Assembly: GCA_050179645.1 (NCBI GenBank)
Contig: JBFXEX010000199.1
Location: forward strand, 1 to 8,351
DNA from: VAZQ01 sp050179645
GTDB lineage: Bacteria > Pseudomonadota > Alphaproteobacteria > Rhizobiales > Xanthobacteraceae
Length of the DNA stretch: 8,351 bases
Direction of reading: 5' to 3'
Shown here: positions 1-6,164 of the stretch, piece by piece
How the letters are laid out: each line of letters starts with the position of its first letter
Position numbering within the stretch: position 1 is the stretch's first letter
Translations under genes and position numbers: made by a program
Notes under the pieces: generated by a model
The model's input: the letters and a program-made list of their open reading frames with translations, nothing else
Database searches by the model: none
Told to the model about the DNA's origin: nothing

Positions 1-790
1 TCCTTGCCCATCAACTCAAGCTCAGGCGCACCTTGCGCAATGAAATTTAAGAGGTCGAATGCAATCGTCTCGCGAAATCTTCCAATTCCAGGAAATAATT
101 CATTGATCTCATCGGTGGTGCCAAACGCGAAGAAGCCATGTTCGATGGGGACGAGTGGGAACCGGCTCGCTCGGCAGGCGGCGGTCATCGCGTTATTCCC
201 CACAGCTCCGGTTGGTTCGAAATAGCGAATAACATCCGGGCACTCAGCCACGCGCAGCCAGTTCGAGGTTAACCGTTCCGGTTTGTTGAGAAGAGGAATT
301 GCGCTCCGGCGTCGGTAGAGTTCCCAATTTGGGTTGATGATTGGCGTACTGCGCCGAGGTACGCGCTGCCGATCCAGCGCATTGAGCAGTTTGGCGAGTC
401 CTTCCGCCCAGCCGCGCTCAAATTGACATACTGGAGTTCGCCAATGCCAAAGACCTTTTTGTATTTCTCCAACCGAAGTGGGATAATGAATTTCTTGTCG
501 CTCAAATCTTTCGCCAGGTCTTCTGCAATACCAATTTCTTCTTGTACGCCTTCTCGTTCTAAGGTTGCGGTACGTCCGCAAAGAAGCATCTTGGCTGCGC
601 GCTTTTGGAGCGTGTCGGTAATTTCCTTGCGCCCACGGGTCCCAGGTTCTAGCGTTAGGATGTCGGCGAAAACTTCATAACCTGCCGCTTCAAGCCGCGG
701 CGCGAGCCACAAAGCGAACTCATCATCGCCGGGCGTGGCCTTGCTAATGAAAAGAACCGTGCGCTCTTGTGGGGCTGAATTGCCGACCAT
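1..790 (-). pseudogene. TIR-domain protein gene, frameshifted and cut by the left window edge
   Basis: The ATG at 790 opens a frame that stops at 269. Residues 10-122 look like a TIR domain: the first strand with box-1-like VLFISKA (12-18), helix EFALWLAPRLEAAGYEVFAD (24-43), and a helix EGVQEEIGIAEDL (80-92) where Glu85 sits at the position of the catalytic glutamate of NAD-cleaving TIR domains. After YVN (121-123) the frame turns into unrelated sequence. The -1 frame from about 424 down to 1 stays open and gives plausible protein starting FERGWAEGLAKLLNALDRQR, later NPNWELYRRR, ERLTSNWLRVAE and DVIRYFEPTGAV. One T is apparently missing from a T run (AAA on the plus strand at 420-422). No canonical X XXY YYZ slippery heptamer is present, so mutation or sequencing error is likelier than programmed shifting. 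The start is fixed by an in-frame TGA at 829-831; no Shine-Dalgarno is evident. Bacterial TIR proteins often act in phage defence by consuming or converting NAD+; that role is inference here. The C-terminal region is not one I can name. Confidence 0.72.
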
Positions 791-840
791 CGAAATATGT
801 AGTTTGAAACGTCGCGGACAAAAAACGAATCAGACAAACC

Positions 841-869
841 ATCATAGCGCGATCGCCTGCACTAAAAAA
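841..869 (-). promoter_or_regulatory. Possible promoter of the TIR gene
   Basis: On the minus strand a TATGAT hexamer (841-846, five of six matches to the sigma70 -10) lies about 50 nt upstream of the ATG at 790. The hexamer 17 nt further upstream is only a T run (864-869), so the -35 match is poor. The assignment is weak. Confidence 0.27.
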
Positions 870-942
870 TTGAGAATGTGAGTCACGCTGGCAAATTTTA
901 ATGTGTGCGCGGTCTGGCCCGCGCGGCATTGCGAAGTCAATA

Positions 943-972
943 CTACGCCGGCGGCGCCTTCTTGGTGAACAG
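943..972 (-). other. Possible duplicated remnant of the yidC 3' end
   Basis: Read on the minus strand, this stretch encodes LFTKKAPPA followed by TAG. The intact YidC ends LFVKKGPKSA followed by TGA. At the DNA level the TGTTC and AAGAAGG blocks are shared in the same phase. The copy lies about 100 nt downstream of the yidC stop, on the far side of the inverted repeat at 975-1055. It may be the older end of yidC, left behind when the repeat entered or recombined. The match is short, so coincidence is possible. Confidence 0.4.
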
Positions 973-974
973 GT

Positions 975-1055
975 CCGTAGCCCGGATGGAGTAGCGAAAT
1001 CCGGGATCGGCGTCGCAAAACCCCGCATTCCGCTTCGCTCCATGCGGGCTACGGG
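975..1055. repeat. Long imperfect inverted repeat (REP-like intergenic palindrome)
   Basis: The left arm (975-1005) begins CCGTAGCCCGGATGGAG. The right arm (1021-1055), read in reverse complement, begins CCCGTAGCCCGCATGGAGCG. The first 17 paired bases differ at one position; the inner parts pair with a short gap and a few mismatches, leaving a loop of about 15 nt. The motif resembles palindromic elements scattered between genes in Bradyrhizobium-group genomes (recalled, not searched). It sits just past the yidC stop, so the transcript could fold into a strong hairpin there and protect or end the mRNA. There is no U-tract typical of an intrinsic terminator. Confidence 0.75.
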
Positions 1056-1068
1056 GTCGGTCATTGCC

Positions 1069-2931
1069 TCACGCGCTCTTGGGACCCTTCTTCACGAACA
1101 ATCCCTTCAGCTTCCCCCCCGTCGCCTTGAGGTTGTCCCACAGCTCGATCTTGGCGCCGTGCTTGTGCATGATCACGCTCTGCTGCGCCACCGACAGGGT
1201 GTTGTTCCAGGCCCAGTAGATGACGAGGCCCGCCGGGAAGCTCGCCAGCATGAAGGTGAAGATGATCGGCATCCACTCGAAGATCATCTGCTGCGTCGGG
1301 TCGGGCGGCGGCGGGTTGAGCTTCATCTGCATCCACATCGTCACCCCCATGATCAGCGGCCAGGCGCCGAGCATCAAAAACGCGCCGATCAGCGGCACGT
1401 GCGAGGGGTCGAACGGCAGCAGCCCGAACAGGTTGAACACCGTGGTCGGGTCGGGCGCGGCGAGGTCCTTGATCCAGCCGAAGAACGGCGCGTGGCGCAT
1501 CTCGATGGTGACGAACAGCACCTTGTAGAGCGCGAAGAATACCGGAATCTGGACAAGGATCGGCAGGCAGCCGGAGATCGGGTTGATCTTCTCCTTCTTG
1601 TACAGCTCCATCATCGCTTGTTGCTGCTTCATCTTGTCGTCGGCGTAGCGCTCGCGGATCGCCATCATCTCCGGCTGCACCGCCTTCATCTTCGCCATCG
1701 AGGCGTAGGACTTGTTGGCCAGCGGGAAGAACACGAGCTTGATCAGCACGGTGACGATCAGGATCGCCAGGCCGAAATTGCCGACCTTGTGGTAGATCCA
1801 GTCCATCACGATGAACAGCGGCTTGGTGATGAAGTAGAACCAGCCCCAGTCGATCAGCAGCTCGAAGCGGTTGAGCTTCAGCGCGTCGTTGTAGCCGTCG
1901 ACGATCGAGACTTCCTTGGCGCCGGCGAACAGGTGTAGGTCTGTCGCGGCGCGGCCGCCCGGCGCGATCACCTGCGCGGGGGCGATGTAGTCGGCCTGGT
2001 AGGTCTTGAGGTTGCCGGCCTGGCCGAACGAGAATTTGGCGTCGACCTTGATGTCGGTCGCGGGAATGAGCGTCGCGGCCCAGTATTTGTCGGTGATGCC
2101 GAGCCAGGAATTCACCGCCGAGTGCGGGATGGTCTTCTTCTTCTCGACGTCGGAGTAAGTCACCTCCTGCAGGCCCTGGTCGCCGAACACGCCGATCATG
2201 CCTTCGTGCAGGATGTAGTAGCCGAGCGTCTGTGGGGTGCCGTGGCGGGAGACGAGGCCGTAGGGATAGAGCGTGACCGGCACCGTGCCCTTGTTCATCA
2301 CCTCGTCGCGGACGGTGAACATGTACTTGTCGTCGACCGCGATGGTGCGGCGGAATTCCAGGCCCTCGCCGTTGTTCCAGGTCAGCGTGACCGGACGGTC
2401 GACCTCGAGCGCGCCGGAGCCGGACTGCTGCCACAGCGTGTCCGGGGCGGGGAGCTTCAGCGCGGTGCCGCCGGGCGGCGACCAGCCGAACTCGGCGTAG
2501 AACGGGTGCGGGCTGCCGGAGGGCGCGAGCAGCACGATCGGCGGCGATTTCGGGTCGACGGTCTCGCGGTAGCGGGTCAGCGACAGATCGTCGATGCGGC
2601 CGCCCTTGAGGTTGATCGAGCCGGCGAGGCGCGGGGTGTCGATCTGGATGCGGGGCGACTGGGCGAGGATCTGCTCGCGGGTCAGCGTCGGCACGGCGGC
2701 GGGCTGGCCGGGGATCTGCGGGGTCGCGACCGGGCCCTGCGGCGGGGTCGAGCCGGGGGCCGGCGTGGTGCCGGGCGGGGCCTGCGGCGTCTGCTGGCCG
2801 GGCACCTGCTGCTGCTGCTGTGGCGGTGGCTGCTGCTTCTGCATCTGCGGCAGGCCGACGAAAATCTGCCACACAATCAGCACCAGCGCCGACAGCACGA
2901 TGGCGAGGAGCGTATTTTTCTGGTCGGTCAT
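1069..2931 (-). CDS. yidC: Membrane protein insertase YidC
   Basis: Inner-membrane insertase of the YidC/Oxa1/Alb3 family; it inserts and folds membrane proteins alone or with SecYEG. The 620-residue length fits Gram-negative YidC. An N-terminal membrane anchor (about 7-27) is followed by a Gln/Pro-rich linker (31-80), then the periplasmic P1 domain (about 85-350). The conserved insertase core has membrane segments near 384-404, 453-475, 512-536 and 553-580. Family signatures include FFPLANKSYASMAKM (401-415), a charged cytoplasmic hairpin MKAVQPEMMAIRERYADDK (415-433), and NPISGCLPILVQIPVFFALY (450-469). Lys398 occupies the place of the functional arginine of the E. coli groove, keeping the positive charge. 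The C-terminus is basic. The ATG directly follows the rnpA stop codon with no base between and no strong Shine-Dalgarno, which suggests translational coupling. No yidD lies between rnpA and yidC. Confidence 0.97.
   Translation of the reverse strand: MTDQKNTLLAIVLSALVLIVWQIFVGLPQMQKQQPPPQQQQQVPGQQTPQAPPGTTPAPGSTPPQGPVATPQIPGQPAAVPTLTREQILAQSPRIQIDTPRLAGSINLKGGRIDDLSLTRYRETVDPKSPPIVLLAPSGSPHPFYAEFGWSPPGGTALKLPAPDTLWQQSGSGALEVDRPVTLTWNNGEGLEFRRTIAVDDKYMFTVRDEVMNKGTVPVTLYPYGLVSRHGTPQTLGYYILHEGMIGVFGDQGLQEVTYSDVEKKKTIPHSAVNSWLGITDKYWAATLIPATDIKVDAKFSFGQAGNLKTYQADYIAPAQVIAPGGRAATDLHLFAGAKEVSIVDGYNDALKLNRFELLIDWGWFYFITKPLFIVMDWIYHKVGNFGLAILIVTVLIKLVFFPLANKSYASMAKMKAVQPEMMAIRERYADDKMKQQQAMMELYKKEKINPISGCLPILVQIPVFFALYKVLFVTIEMRHAPFFGWIKDLAAPDPTTVFNLFGLLPFDPSHVPLIGAFLMLGAWPLIMGVTMWMQMKLNPPPPDPTQQMIFEWMPIIFTFMLASFPAGLVIYWAWNNTLSVAQQSVIMHKHGAKIELWDNLKATGGKLKGLFVKKGPKSA
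2806..2820. repeat. (CTG)5 trinucleotide run inside yidC
   Basis: Five uninterrupted CTG units on the plus strand encode the glutamine run in the YidC linker (near residues 38-42). Further CAG and CCG codons around it make residues 31-65 almost wholly Gln, Pro, Gly and Thr. Length changes in whole units would keep the frame and only alter the linker length. Confidence 0.6.
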
Positions 2932-3324
2932 CTAGTGGCTCGTATCGCTCGGGGCTTGCGTTGGGCGGGCCGCCGATCGCCGCGCCAGGTCTCTCGCGGT
3001 CGTCGTCTCCAGCCGGCGCATCGCGCCATTGAATTCCTCGACCAGCCGGTCGAACGGCAACTCCAGCGCGGCGCGGCGTCCGACGAGGACGTAGTCATGG
3101 CCCGGGCGCATCCGCCCGGCGGCCGAGCGCGACACGACCGCCTTGAGCCGCCGGCGGACGCGATTGCGCTCGACGGCGCTTCCCACCTTCTTGGTGACGG
3201 TGAAACCGACCCGGATCGGACCACTGTCGCCTCGCTTTCGGGCCTGCACCACGAAGGCTGCGGTCGGCGCTTTGGCGCCGGTCGCGGCCGCAACGAAATC
3301 GGCCCGTTGTCTCAGCCGCTCCAT
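2932..3324 (-). CDS. rnpA: Ribonuclease P protein component
   Basis: Small basic protein subunit of RNase P, which with the catalytic RNA removes the 5' leader from precursor tRNAs in the cytoplasm. The 130 residues fit the family. The start MERLRQRADF matches the family's usual opening (L-x-x-R-x-x-F). The RNA-binding RNR signature is clear: FTVTKKVGSAVERNRVRRRL at 41-60, followed by HDYVLVGRRAA (76-86). Residues 105-130 form a basic tail of low conservation. A GGGAAG at 3330-3335 lies 5 nt before the ATG. rpmH ends 34 nt upstream and yidC starts immediately after the TAG, so the three genes form one operon. The rpmH-rnpA pairing is near universal in bacteria and supports the call. Confidence 0.97.
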   Translation of the reverse strand: MERLRQRADFVAAATGAKAPTAAFVVQARKRGDSGPIRVGFTVTKKVGSAVERNRVRRRLKAVVSRSAAGRMRPGHDYVLVGRRAALELPFDRLVEEFNGAMRRLETTTARDLARRSAARPTQAPSDTSH

Positions 3325-3358
3325 GGGCGCTTCCCACGCGGCGTGCCGGGAGCCGACG

Positions 3359-3493
3359 TCAGGCGCTGAGCCGCTTGCGACCTTGCGCGCGCCGCTTGGC
3401 GATGATCTTGCGGCCGCCCTTGGTCGCCATCCGGGCGCGATAACCGTGACGGCGCTTGCGCACCAGCTTGCTGGGTTGATAGGTCCGCTTCAC
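3359..3493 (-). CDS. rpmH: 50S ribosomal protein L34
   Basis: L34 is a very small, highly basic protein of the large ribosomal subunit. The 44 residues match the family length. The protein opens (M)KRTYQPSKLVRKRRHGYRAR, followed by the hallmark MATKGGRKII and the ending RKRLSA. The frame is open further upstream to an ATG at 3574, but the family always begins at KRTYQPS, so the GTG at 3493 is the start. It is supported by GGAG at 3502-3505, 8 nt upstream. rpmH is first in the operon rpmH-rnpA-yidC, with a likely promoter at 3618-3647. Confidence 0.97.
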   Translation of the reverse strand: MKRTYQPSKLVRKRRHGYRARMATKGGRKIIAKRRAQGRKRLSA

Positions 3494-3617
3494 GGGTCGG
3501 TCTCCGCTGGCCGCGCAAATGCTGTGTCGACGGTCGGTGATCCTGCGGCGGGGCGCGCTGGCCGTAACGCCCAAAGCCTCGATCTGTCGGGGCCTGCCGC
3601 ATTCAAAAGGCTCGCGG

Positions 3618-3647
3618 CTTATAAGGGAGGCCGGCCTCGCTCGTCAA
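3618..3647 (-). promoter_or_regulatory. Probable sigma70 promoter of rpmH-rnpA-yidC
   Basis: On the minus strand TTGACG (3642-3647, five of six to the consensus -35) is followed after 18 nt by TATAAG (3618-3623, five of six to the -10). Transcription would begin near 3611, leaving a leader of about 118 nt before the rpmH GTG. It is the best sigma70-like match I found in the window and sits upstream of a highly expressed ribosomal operon. Confidence 0.65.
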
Positions 3648-3786
3648 TGCAAGGACGGGTTCCGCAAGCGTGAATGGCGCCCCTAGCCGGCATGCCGTTT
3701 CGCGAGATTTTCGCCAGAAGTCGTCAAAAGACGGTGAAAGGGACGTTTCGGTCGTCGCAGTCCACTAAGATCGCCGCGTTGGCTCA

Positions 3787-3812
3787 GCGCCATGTCTCGG
3801 CGCCATGTCCCG
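3787..3812. repeat. Short tandem repeat, two 13-nt units
   Basis: GCGCCATGTCTCG (3787-3799) is followed directly by GCGCCATGTCCCG (3800-3812), one mismatch, then a partial GCG. It lies 40-65 nt upstream of the chosen start of the VTT-domain gene. No function is apparent. Confidence 0.5.
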
Positions 3813-3850
3813 GCGTTCCTCGCGCGATCAGGTCGCCATTCCGTGGATTG

Positions 3851-4672
3851 ATGATGCCCGATCGACGCGATCCATCGAGTTTGCCCAGTCTGCCGCCGCA
3901 GGACGAAGGGCAGGGCCGCTCGCCGTGGCGGTTCGTGCCACTCGCCGCGGTCGTTTTGCTTTCGGTCCTGATCTTGGCGATGGGCTGGCACCGGCACCTG
4001 ACGTTCGAGACGTTCGTGCGTCAGCACGCAGTCCTGCGCGATTTCATCGCGCGAGACCTGACCGCTTCGATCGCCGCCTATGTGGCGCTCTATGTCGCCG
4101 TCGTGGCGCTGTCGTTGCCGGGCGCGCTGTTCCTGACGGTGGCGGGCGGAATCATGTTCGGAGCGATACTCGGCGGCATGGCCGCATTGGTCGGCGCGAC
4201 GGTCGGCGCCGTCTGCATCTTCCTGATCGCCAGGAGCGCGCTTGGCGAGCATCTCGTGCGCCGCGCGGGACCTGGGGCGGCGAAGGTCGCGGAAGGCTTC
4301 CGGGCCGACGCCTTCAGCTATCTGCTGTTTCTCCGCCTGGTTCCGATCTTCCCGTTCTGGCTGGTCAATCTGGTTCCGGCCCTGGCCGGCGTCGGCCTGC
4401 GGACATTCGTGGCGGCAACAGCGCTCGGCATGATCCCCGGAACCTTCGCGTTTACCTTTGTCGGCGCCGGTCTTGAAAGTGTCGTGGCCGCGCAGGAGGC
4501 CGCTTATCGGGCCTGCGTGGCGGCGGGGCGGCCAGAGTGCCGGCTCGATTTCAATCTCAAGAGCGTGATCACGCCCGAAATCCTGGCCGCGCTCGCGGCG
4601 CTCGGCGTCCTCGCGCTGGTTCCTGTCGTCGTGACGCGGCTGCGGACCCGCTTCACCAAGACGTCCGGCTGA
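3851..4672 (+). CDS. TVP38/TMEM64 family (VTT-domain) membrane protein
   Basis: Polytopic inner-membrane protein of the DedA/TVP38/TMEM64 superfamily; members are thought to act in lipid or small-molecule transport and membrane homeostasis, but the substrate here is unknown. From ATG 3851 it has 273 residues. A short polar N-terminus is followed by a membrane segment (about 28-46), then the VTT core: LSLPGALFLTVAGGIMFGAI (87-106), LVGATVGAVCIFLIA (113-127), and FLRLVPIFPFWLVNLVPAL (160-178), containing the R-x-x-P-x-x-P...N signature. GMIPGTFAFTFVGAGL (193-208) follows, and a last membrane segment lies at about 244-262. Cys222 and Cys230 lie in the loop before it. ATG 3854 is an equally possible start; neither has a good Shine-Dalgarno, and an upstream ATG at 3674 is less likely because it adds a non-hydrophobic tail reaching back to the rpmH promoter. 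The FAD oxidoreductase gene begins 21 nt downstream, implying an operon. Confidence 0.9.
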   Translation: MMPDRRDPSSLPSLPPQDEGQGRSPWRFVPLAAVVLLSVLILAMGWHRHLTFETFVRQHAVLRDFIARDLTASIAAYVALYVAVVALSLPGALFLTVAGGIMFGAILGGMAALVGATVGAVCIFLIARSALGEHLVRRAGPGAAKVAEGFRADAFSYLLFLRLVPIFPFWLVNLVPALAGVGLRTFVAATALGMIPGTFAFTFVGAGLESVVAAQEAAYRACVAAGRPECRLDFNLKSVITPEILAALAALGVLALVPVVVTRLRTRFTKTSG

Positions 4673-4693
4673 CGACACCGCACGAGGCGAGAC

Positions 4694-6124
4694 ATGACGG
4701 AATCACTGACCCCCGACATCTGCGTCATCGGCGCTGGCTCGGGTGGACTGTCGGTCGCGGCCGGTGCGGCTGCCTTCGGCGTGCCCGTCGTGCTGGTCGA
4801 AAAGGGCAGGATGGGCGGCGATTGCCTTAACACCGGCTGCGTGCCGTCGAAGGCGCTGCTCGCCGCCGCCAAGCGGGCGCATGCGATCGCTCACGCCCAG
4901 CCGTTCGGGCTCGATGCCAGGCCCGCCGAGATCGATTTTGCGCAAGTCCACCGGCATGTGCATGAGGTGATCGCGGCGATTGCGCCGAACGACTCGGTGG
5001 CGCGCTTCACCGGGCTTGGGGTGCGGGTGGTCGCCGGCACCGCGCGCTTTCGGGATCCCGACACCGTGACGGTCGGCGACGCTTTCGAGATCAAGGCCCG
5101 GCGCTTTGTCATTGCGACCGGTTCGTCGCCGGCCGTGCCGCCGATTCCAGGGCTTGAGAGCACTCATTACCTGACCAACGAGTCGATTTTCGACCTGACG
5201 GCGCGCCCGGAGCACCTCATCATCATCGGGGCGGGGCCGATCGGGCTCGAACTTGCGCAGGCGTTTTGCCGTCTCGGGACGCGGGTGACGGTGCTCGAGG
5301 CCGCACGGCCCCTGGCGCGCGAAGACCCCGAATGCGCCGCCATCCTGCTCGAGGTTCTCAAGGCCGAGGGCATCGATATTCGGGCCGGCGCATCGGTGGT
5401 GCGGGTCGAGACAGCGTCACCGGGCATCCGGGTCGTCGTGCGAGCCGGCGGCGACACCGAGGAGGCGATTGACGGCAGCCACCTGCTGGTGGCGACCGGC
5501 CGCCGCGTGGATGTCGGCGATCTCGGGCTCGACCGCGCGGGCATTGCCCACGACCGCAAGGGCGTCCGGGTCGACCGGCGGCTGCGTACCACCAACCGGC
5601 GCGTCTACGCGGTCGGCGACGCCGCTGGCGGGCTGCAATTCACTCACGTCGCCAACTACCATGCCGGAATCGTGCTGCGGAACGTACTGTTCCGGCTGCC
5701 CGCCACGGTCAGCGAGGCCGCGGTTCCGCGCGTGACCTACACCGATCCGGAACTCGCGCAGGTCGGGCTCACCGAGGATGAGGCGAAGCAGCGAGGCGAG
5801 CGCATCCAGGTGCTGCGCTGGCCCTATGATGAGAACGACCGGGCTCAGGCGGAACGGGAAACCACCGGTAATATCAAGGTCGTAACGACCGATCGGGGGA
5901 GAATCCTGGGGGCCACGATTTTGGGGCCCGCGGCCGGAGAAACGATCACCACCTGGACTCTCGCCATCGGCCAAAAACTGAACATTCGCGCCCTTGCCGG
6001 TATCATAATCCCTTATCCTACCCTCTCCGAAGTTGGAAAACGGGCCGCGATTACCTATTTCATGCCGCGTTTGCGGAGTACTTGGTTGCGTCGCATCGTC
6101 GTTTGGCTGCGCCGATTCGGGTGA
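4694..6124 (+). CDS. FAD-dependent pyridine nucleotide-disulfide oxidoreductase, MerA/Lpd-like
   Basis: Class I flavoprotein disulfide reductase of 476 residues, expected to be a cytoplasmic homodimer moving electrons between NAD(P)H, FAD and a disulfide. Seen: the FAD motif GAGSGG (13-18); the redox site GGDCLNTGCVPSK (41-53) with Cys44 and Cys49; ATG (141-143); the NAD(P) motif GAGPIGLELAQAF (179-191); YAVGDAAGG (305-313) of the second FAD contact; and the C-terminal dimerisation domain (about 345-460). At the site where lipoamide dehydrogenases carry the catalytic His of HPTLxE, this protein has YPTLSE (Tyr441, Glu446), as in mercuric reductase. It lacks MerA's N-terminal metal-binding domain and C-terminal cysteine pair, so neither activity can be assigned. 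It ends in a basic Trp/Arg-rich tail (460-476) that may touch the membrane. GAGG at 4684-4687 is the ribosome site. Fusions of a TVP38 domain to this type of enzyme occur elsewhere, so the two probably cooperate. Confidence 0.92.
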   Translation: MTESLTPDICVIGAGSGGLSVAAGAAAFGVPVVLVEKGRMGGDCLNTGCVPSKALLAAAKRAHAIAHAQPFGLDARPAEIDFAQVHRHVHEVIAAIAPNDSVARFTGLGVRVVAGTARFRDPDTVTVGDAFEIKARRFVIATGSSPAVPPIPGLESTHYLTNESIFDLTARPEHLIIIGAGPIGLELAQAFCRLGTRVTVLEAARPLAREDPECAAILLEVLKAEGIDIRAGASVVRVETASPGIRVVVRAGGDTEEAIDGSHLLVATGRRVDVGDLGLDRAGIAHDRKGVRVDRRLRTTNRRVYAVGDAAGGLQFTHVANYHAGIVLRNVLFRLPATVSEAAVPRVTYTDPELAQVGLTEDEAKQRGERIQVLRWPYDENDRAQAERETTGNIKVVTTDRGRILGATILGPAAGETITTWTLAIGQKLNIRALAGIIIPYPTLSEVGKRAAITYFMPRLRSTWLRRIVVWLRRFG

Positions 6125-6164
6125 GCGGCCGGACCCCAGACCGAAAGGTACCAGACAACCAGGC

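Larger units (their letters stand above)
3494..3850. other. Divergent intergenic region between rpmH and the VTT-protein gene
   Basis: This stretch holds the rpmH leader (3494 to about 3611), the promoter at 3618-3647, and about 200 nt before the plus-strand gene. In the latter I see only a short tandem repeat (3787-3812) and no convincing plus-strand promoter. The plus frame of the next gene is open from 3674, but the peptide it would add (3674-3850) has no membrane-protein or recognisable domain character. Confidence 0.6.

Noticed and set aside
420..426. Programmed -1 frameshift in the TIR gene
   Set aside because: The sequence around the shift (C AAT TTG) does not fit the X XXY YYZ slippery pattern, and I see no clear stimulatory structure; a one-base deletion is simpler.
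907..924. Hairpin GCGCGG-6 nt-CCGCGC as a terminator for yidC
   Set aside because: The stem is only 6 bp and is followed on the minus strand by ACACATTAAAATT rather than a U-tract; not enough for an intrinsic terminator.
744..1064. Minus-strand 106-codon open frame over the junction
   Set aside because: Its first part is simply a translation of the palindrome arms (VARMERSGMRG...), and the rest overlaps the upstream region of the TIR gene; no protein character.
901..1938. Plus-strand 345-codon open frame antisense to yidC
   Set aside because: His/Arg/Leu-rich composition typical of an antisense shadow in high-GC DNA; it runs through the palindrome and over the well-supported yidC gene.
1061..2872. 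Minus-strand 603-codon open frame overlapping yidC in another phase
   Set aside because: Arg/Ala/Pro-rich shadow frame; the overlapping 620-residue frame has unmistakable YidC signatures.
2122..3369. Plus-strand 415-codon open frame across yidC and rnpA
   Set aside because: Antisense to two conserved genes, biased composition and no domain character.
3683..4678. Minus-strand 331-codon frame antisense to the TVP38 gene
   Set aside because: Highly charged, repetitive Arg/Asp/Gln composition without hydrophobic core; a shadow of the membrane-protein gene.
4694..6124. Calling the flavoenzyme mercuric reductase (merA) or lipoamide dehydrogenase (lpdA)
   Set aside because: There is no metal-binding N-terminus or C-terminal cysteine pair for MerA, no catalytic His for Lpd, and no mer or 2-oxoacid dehydrogenase genes nearby.
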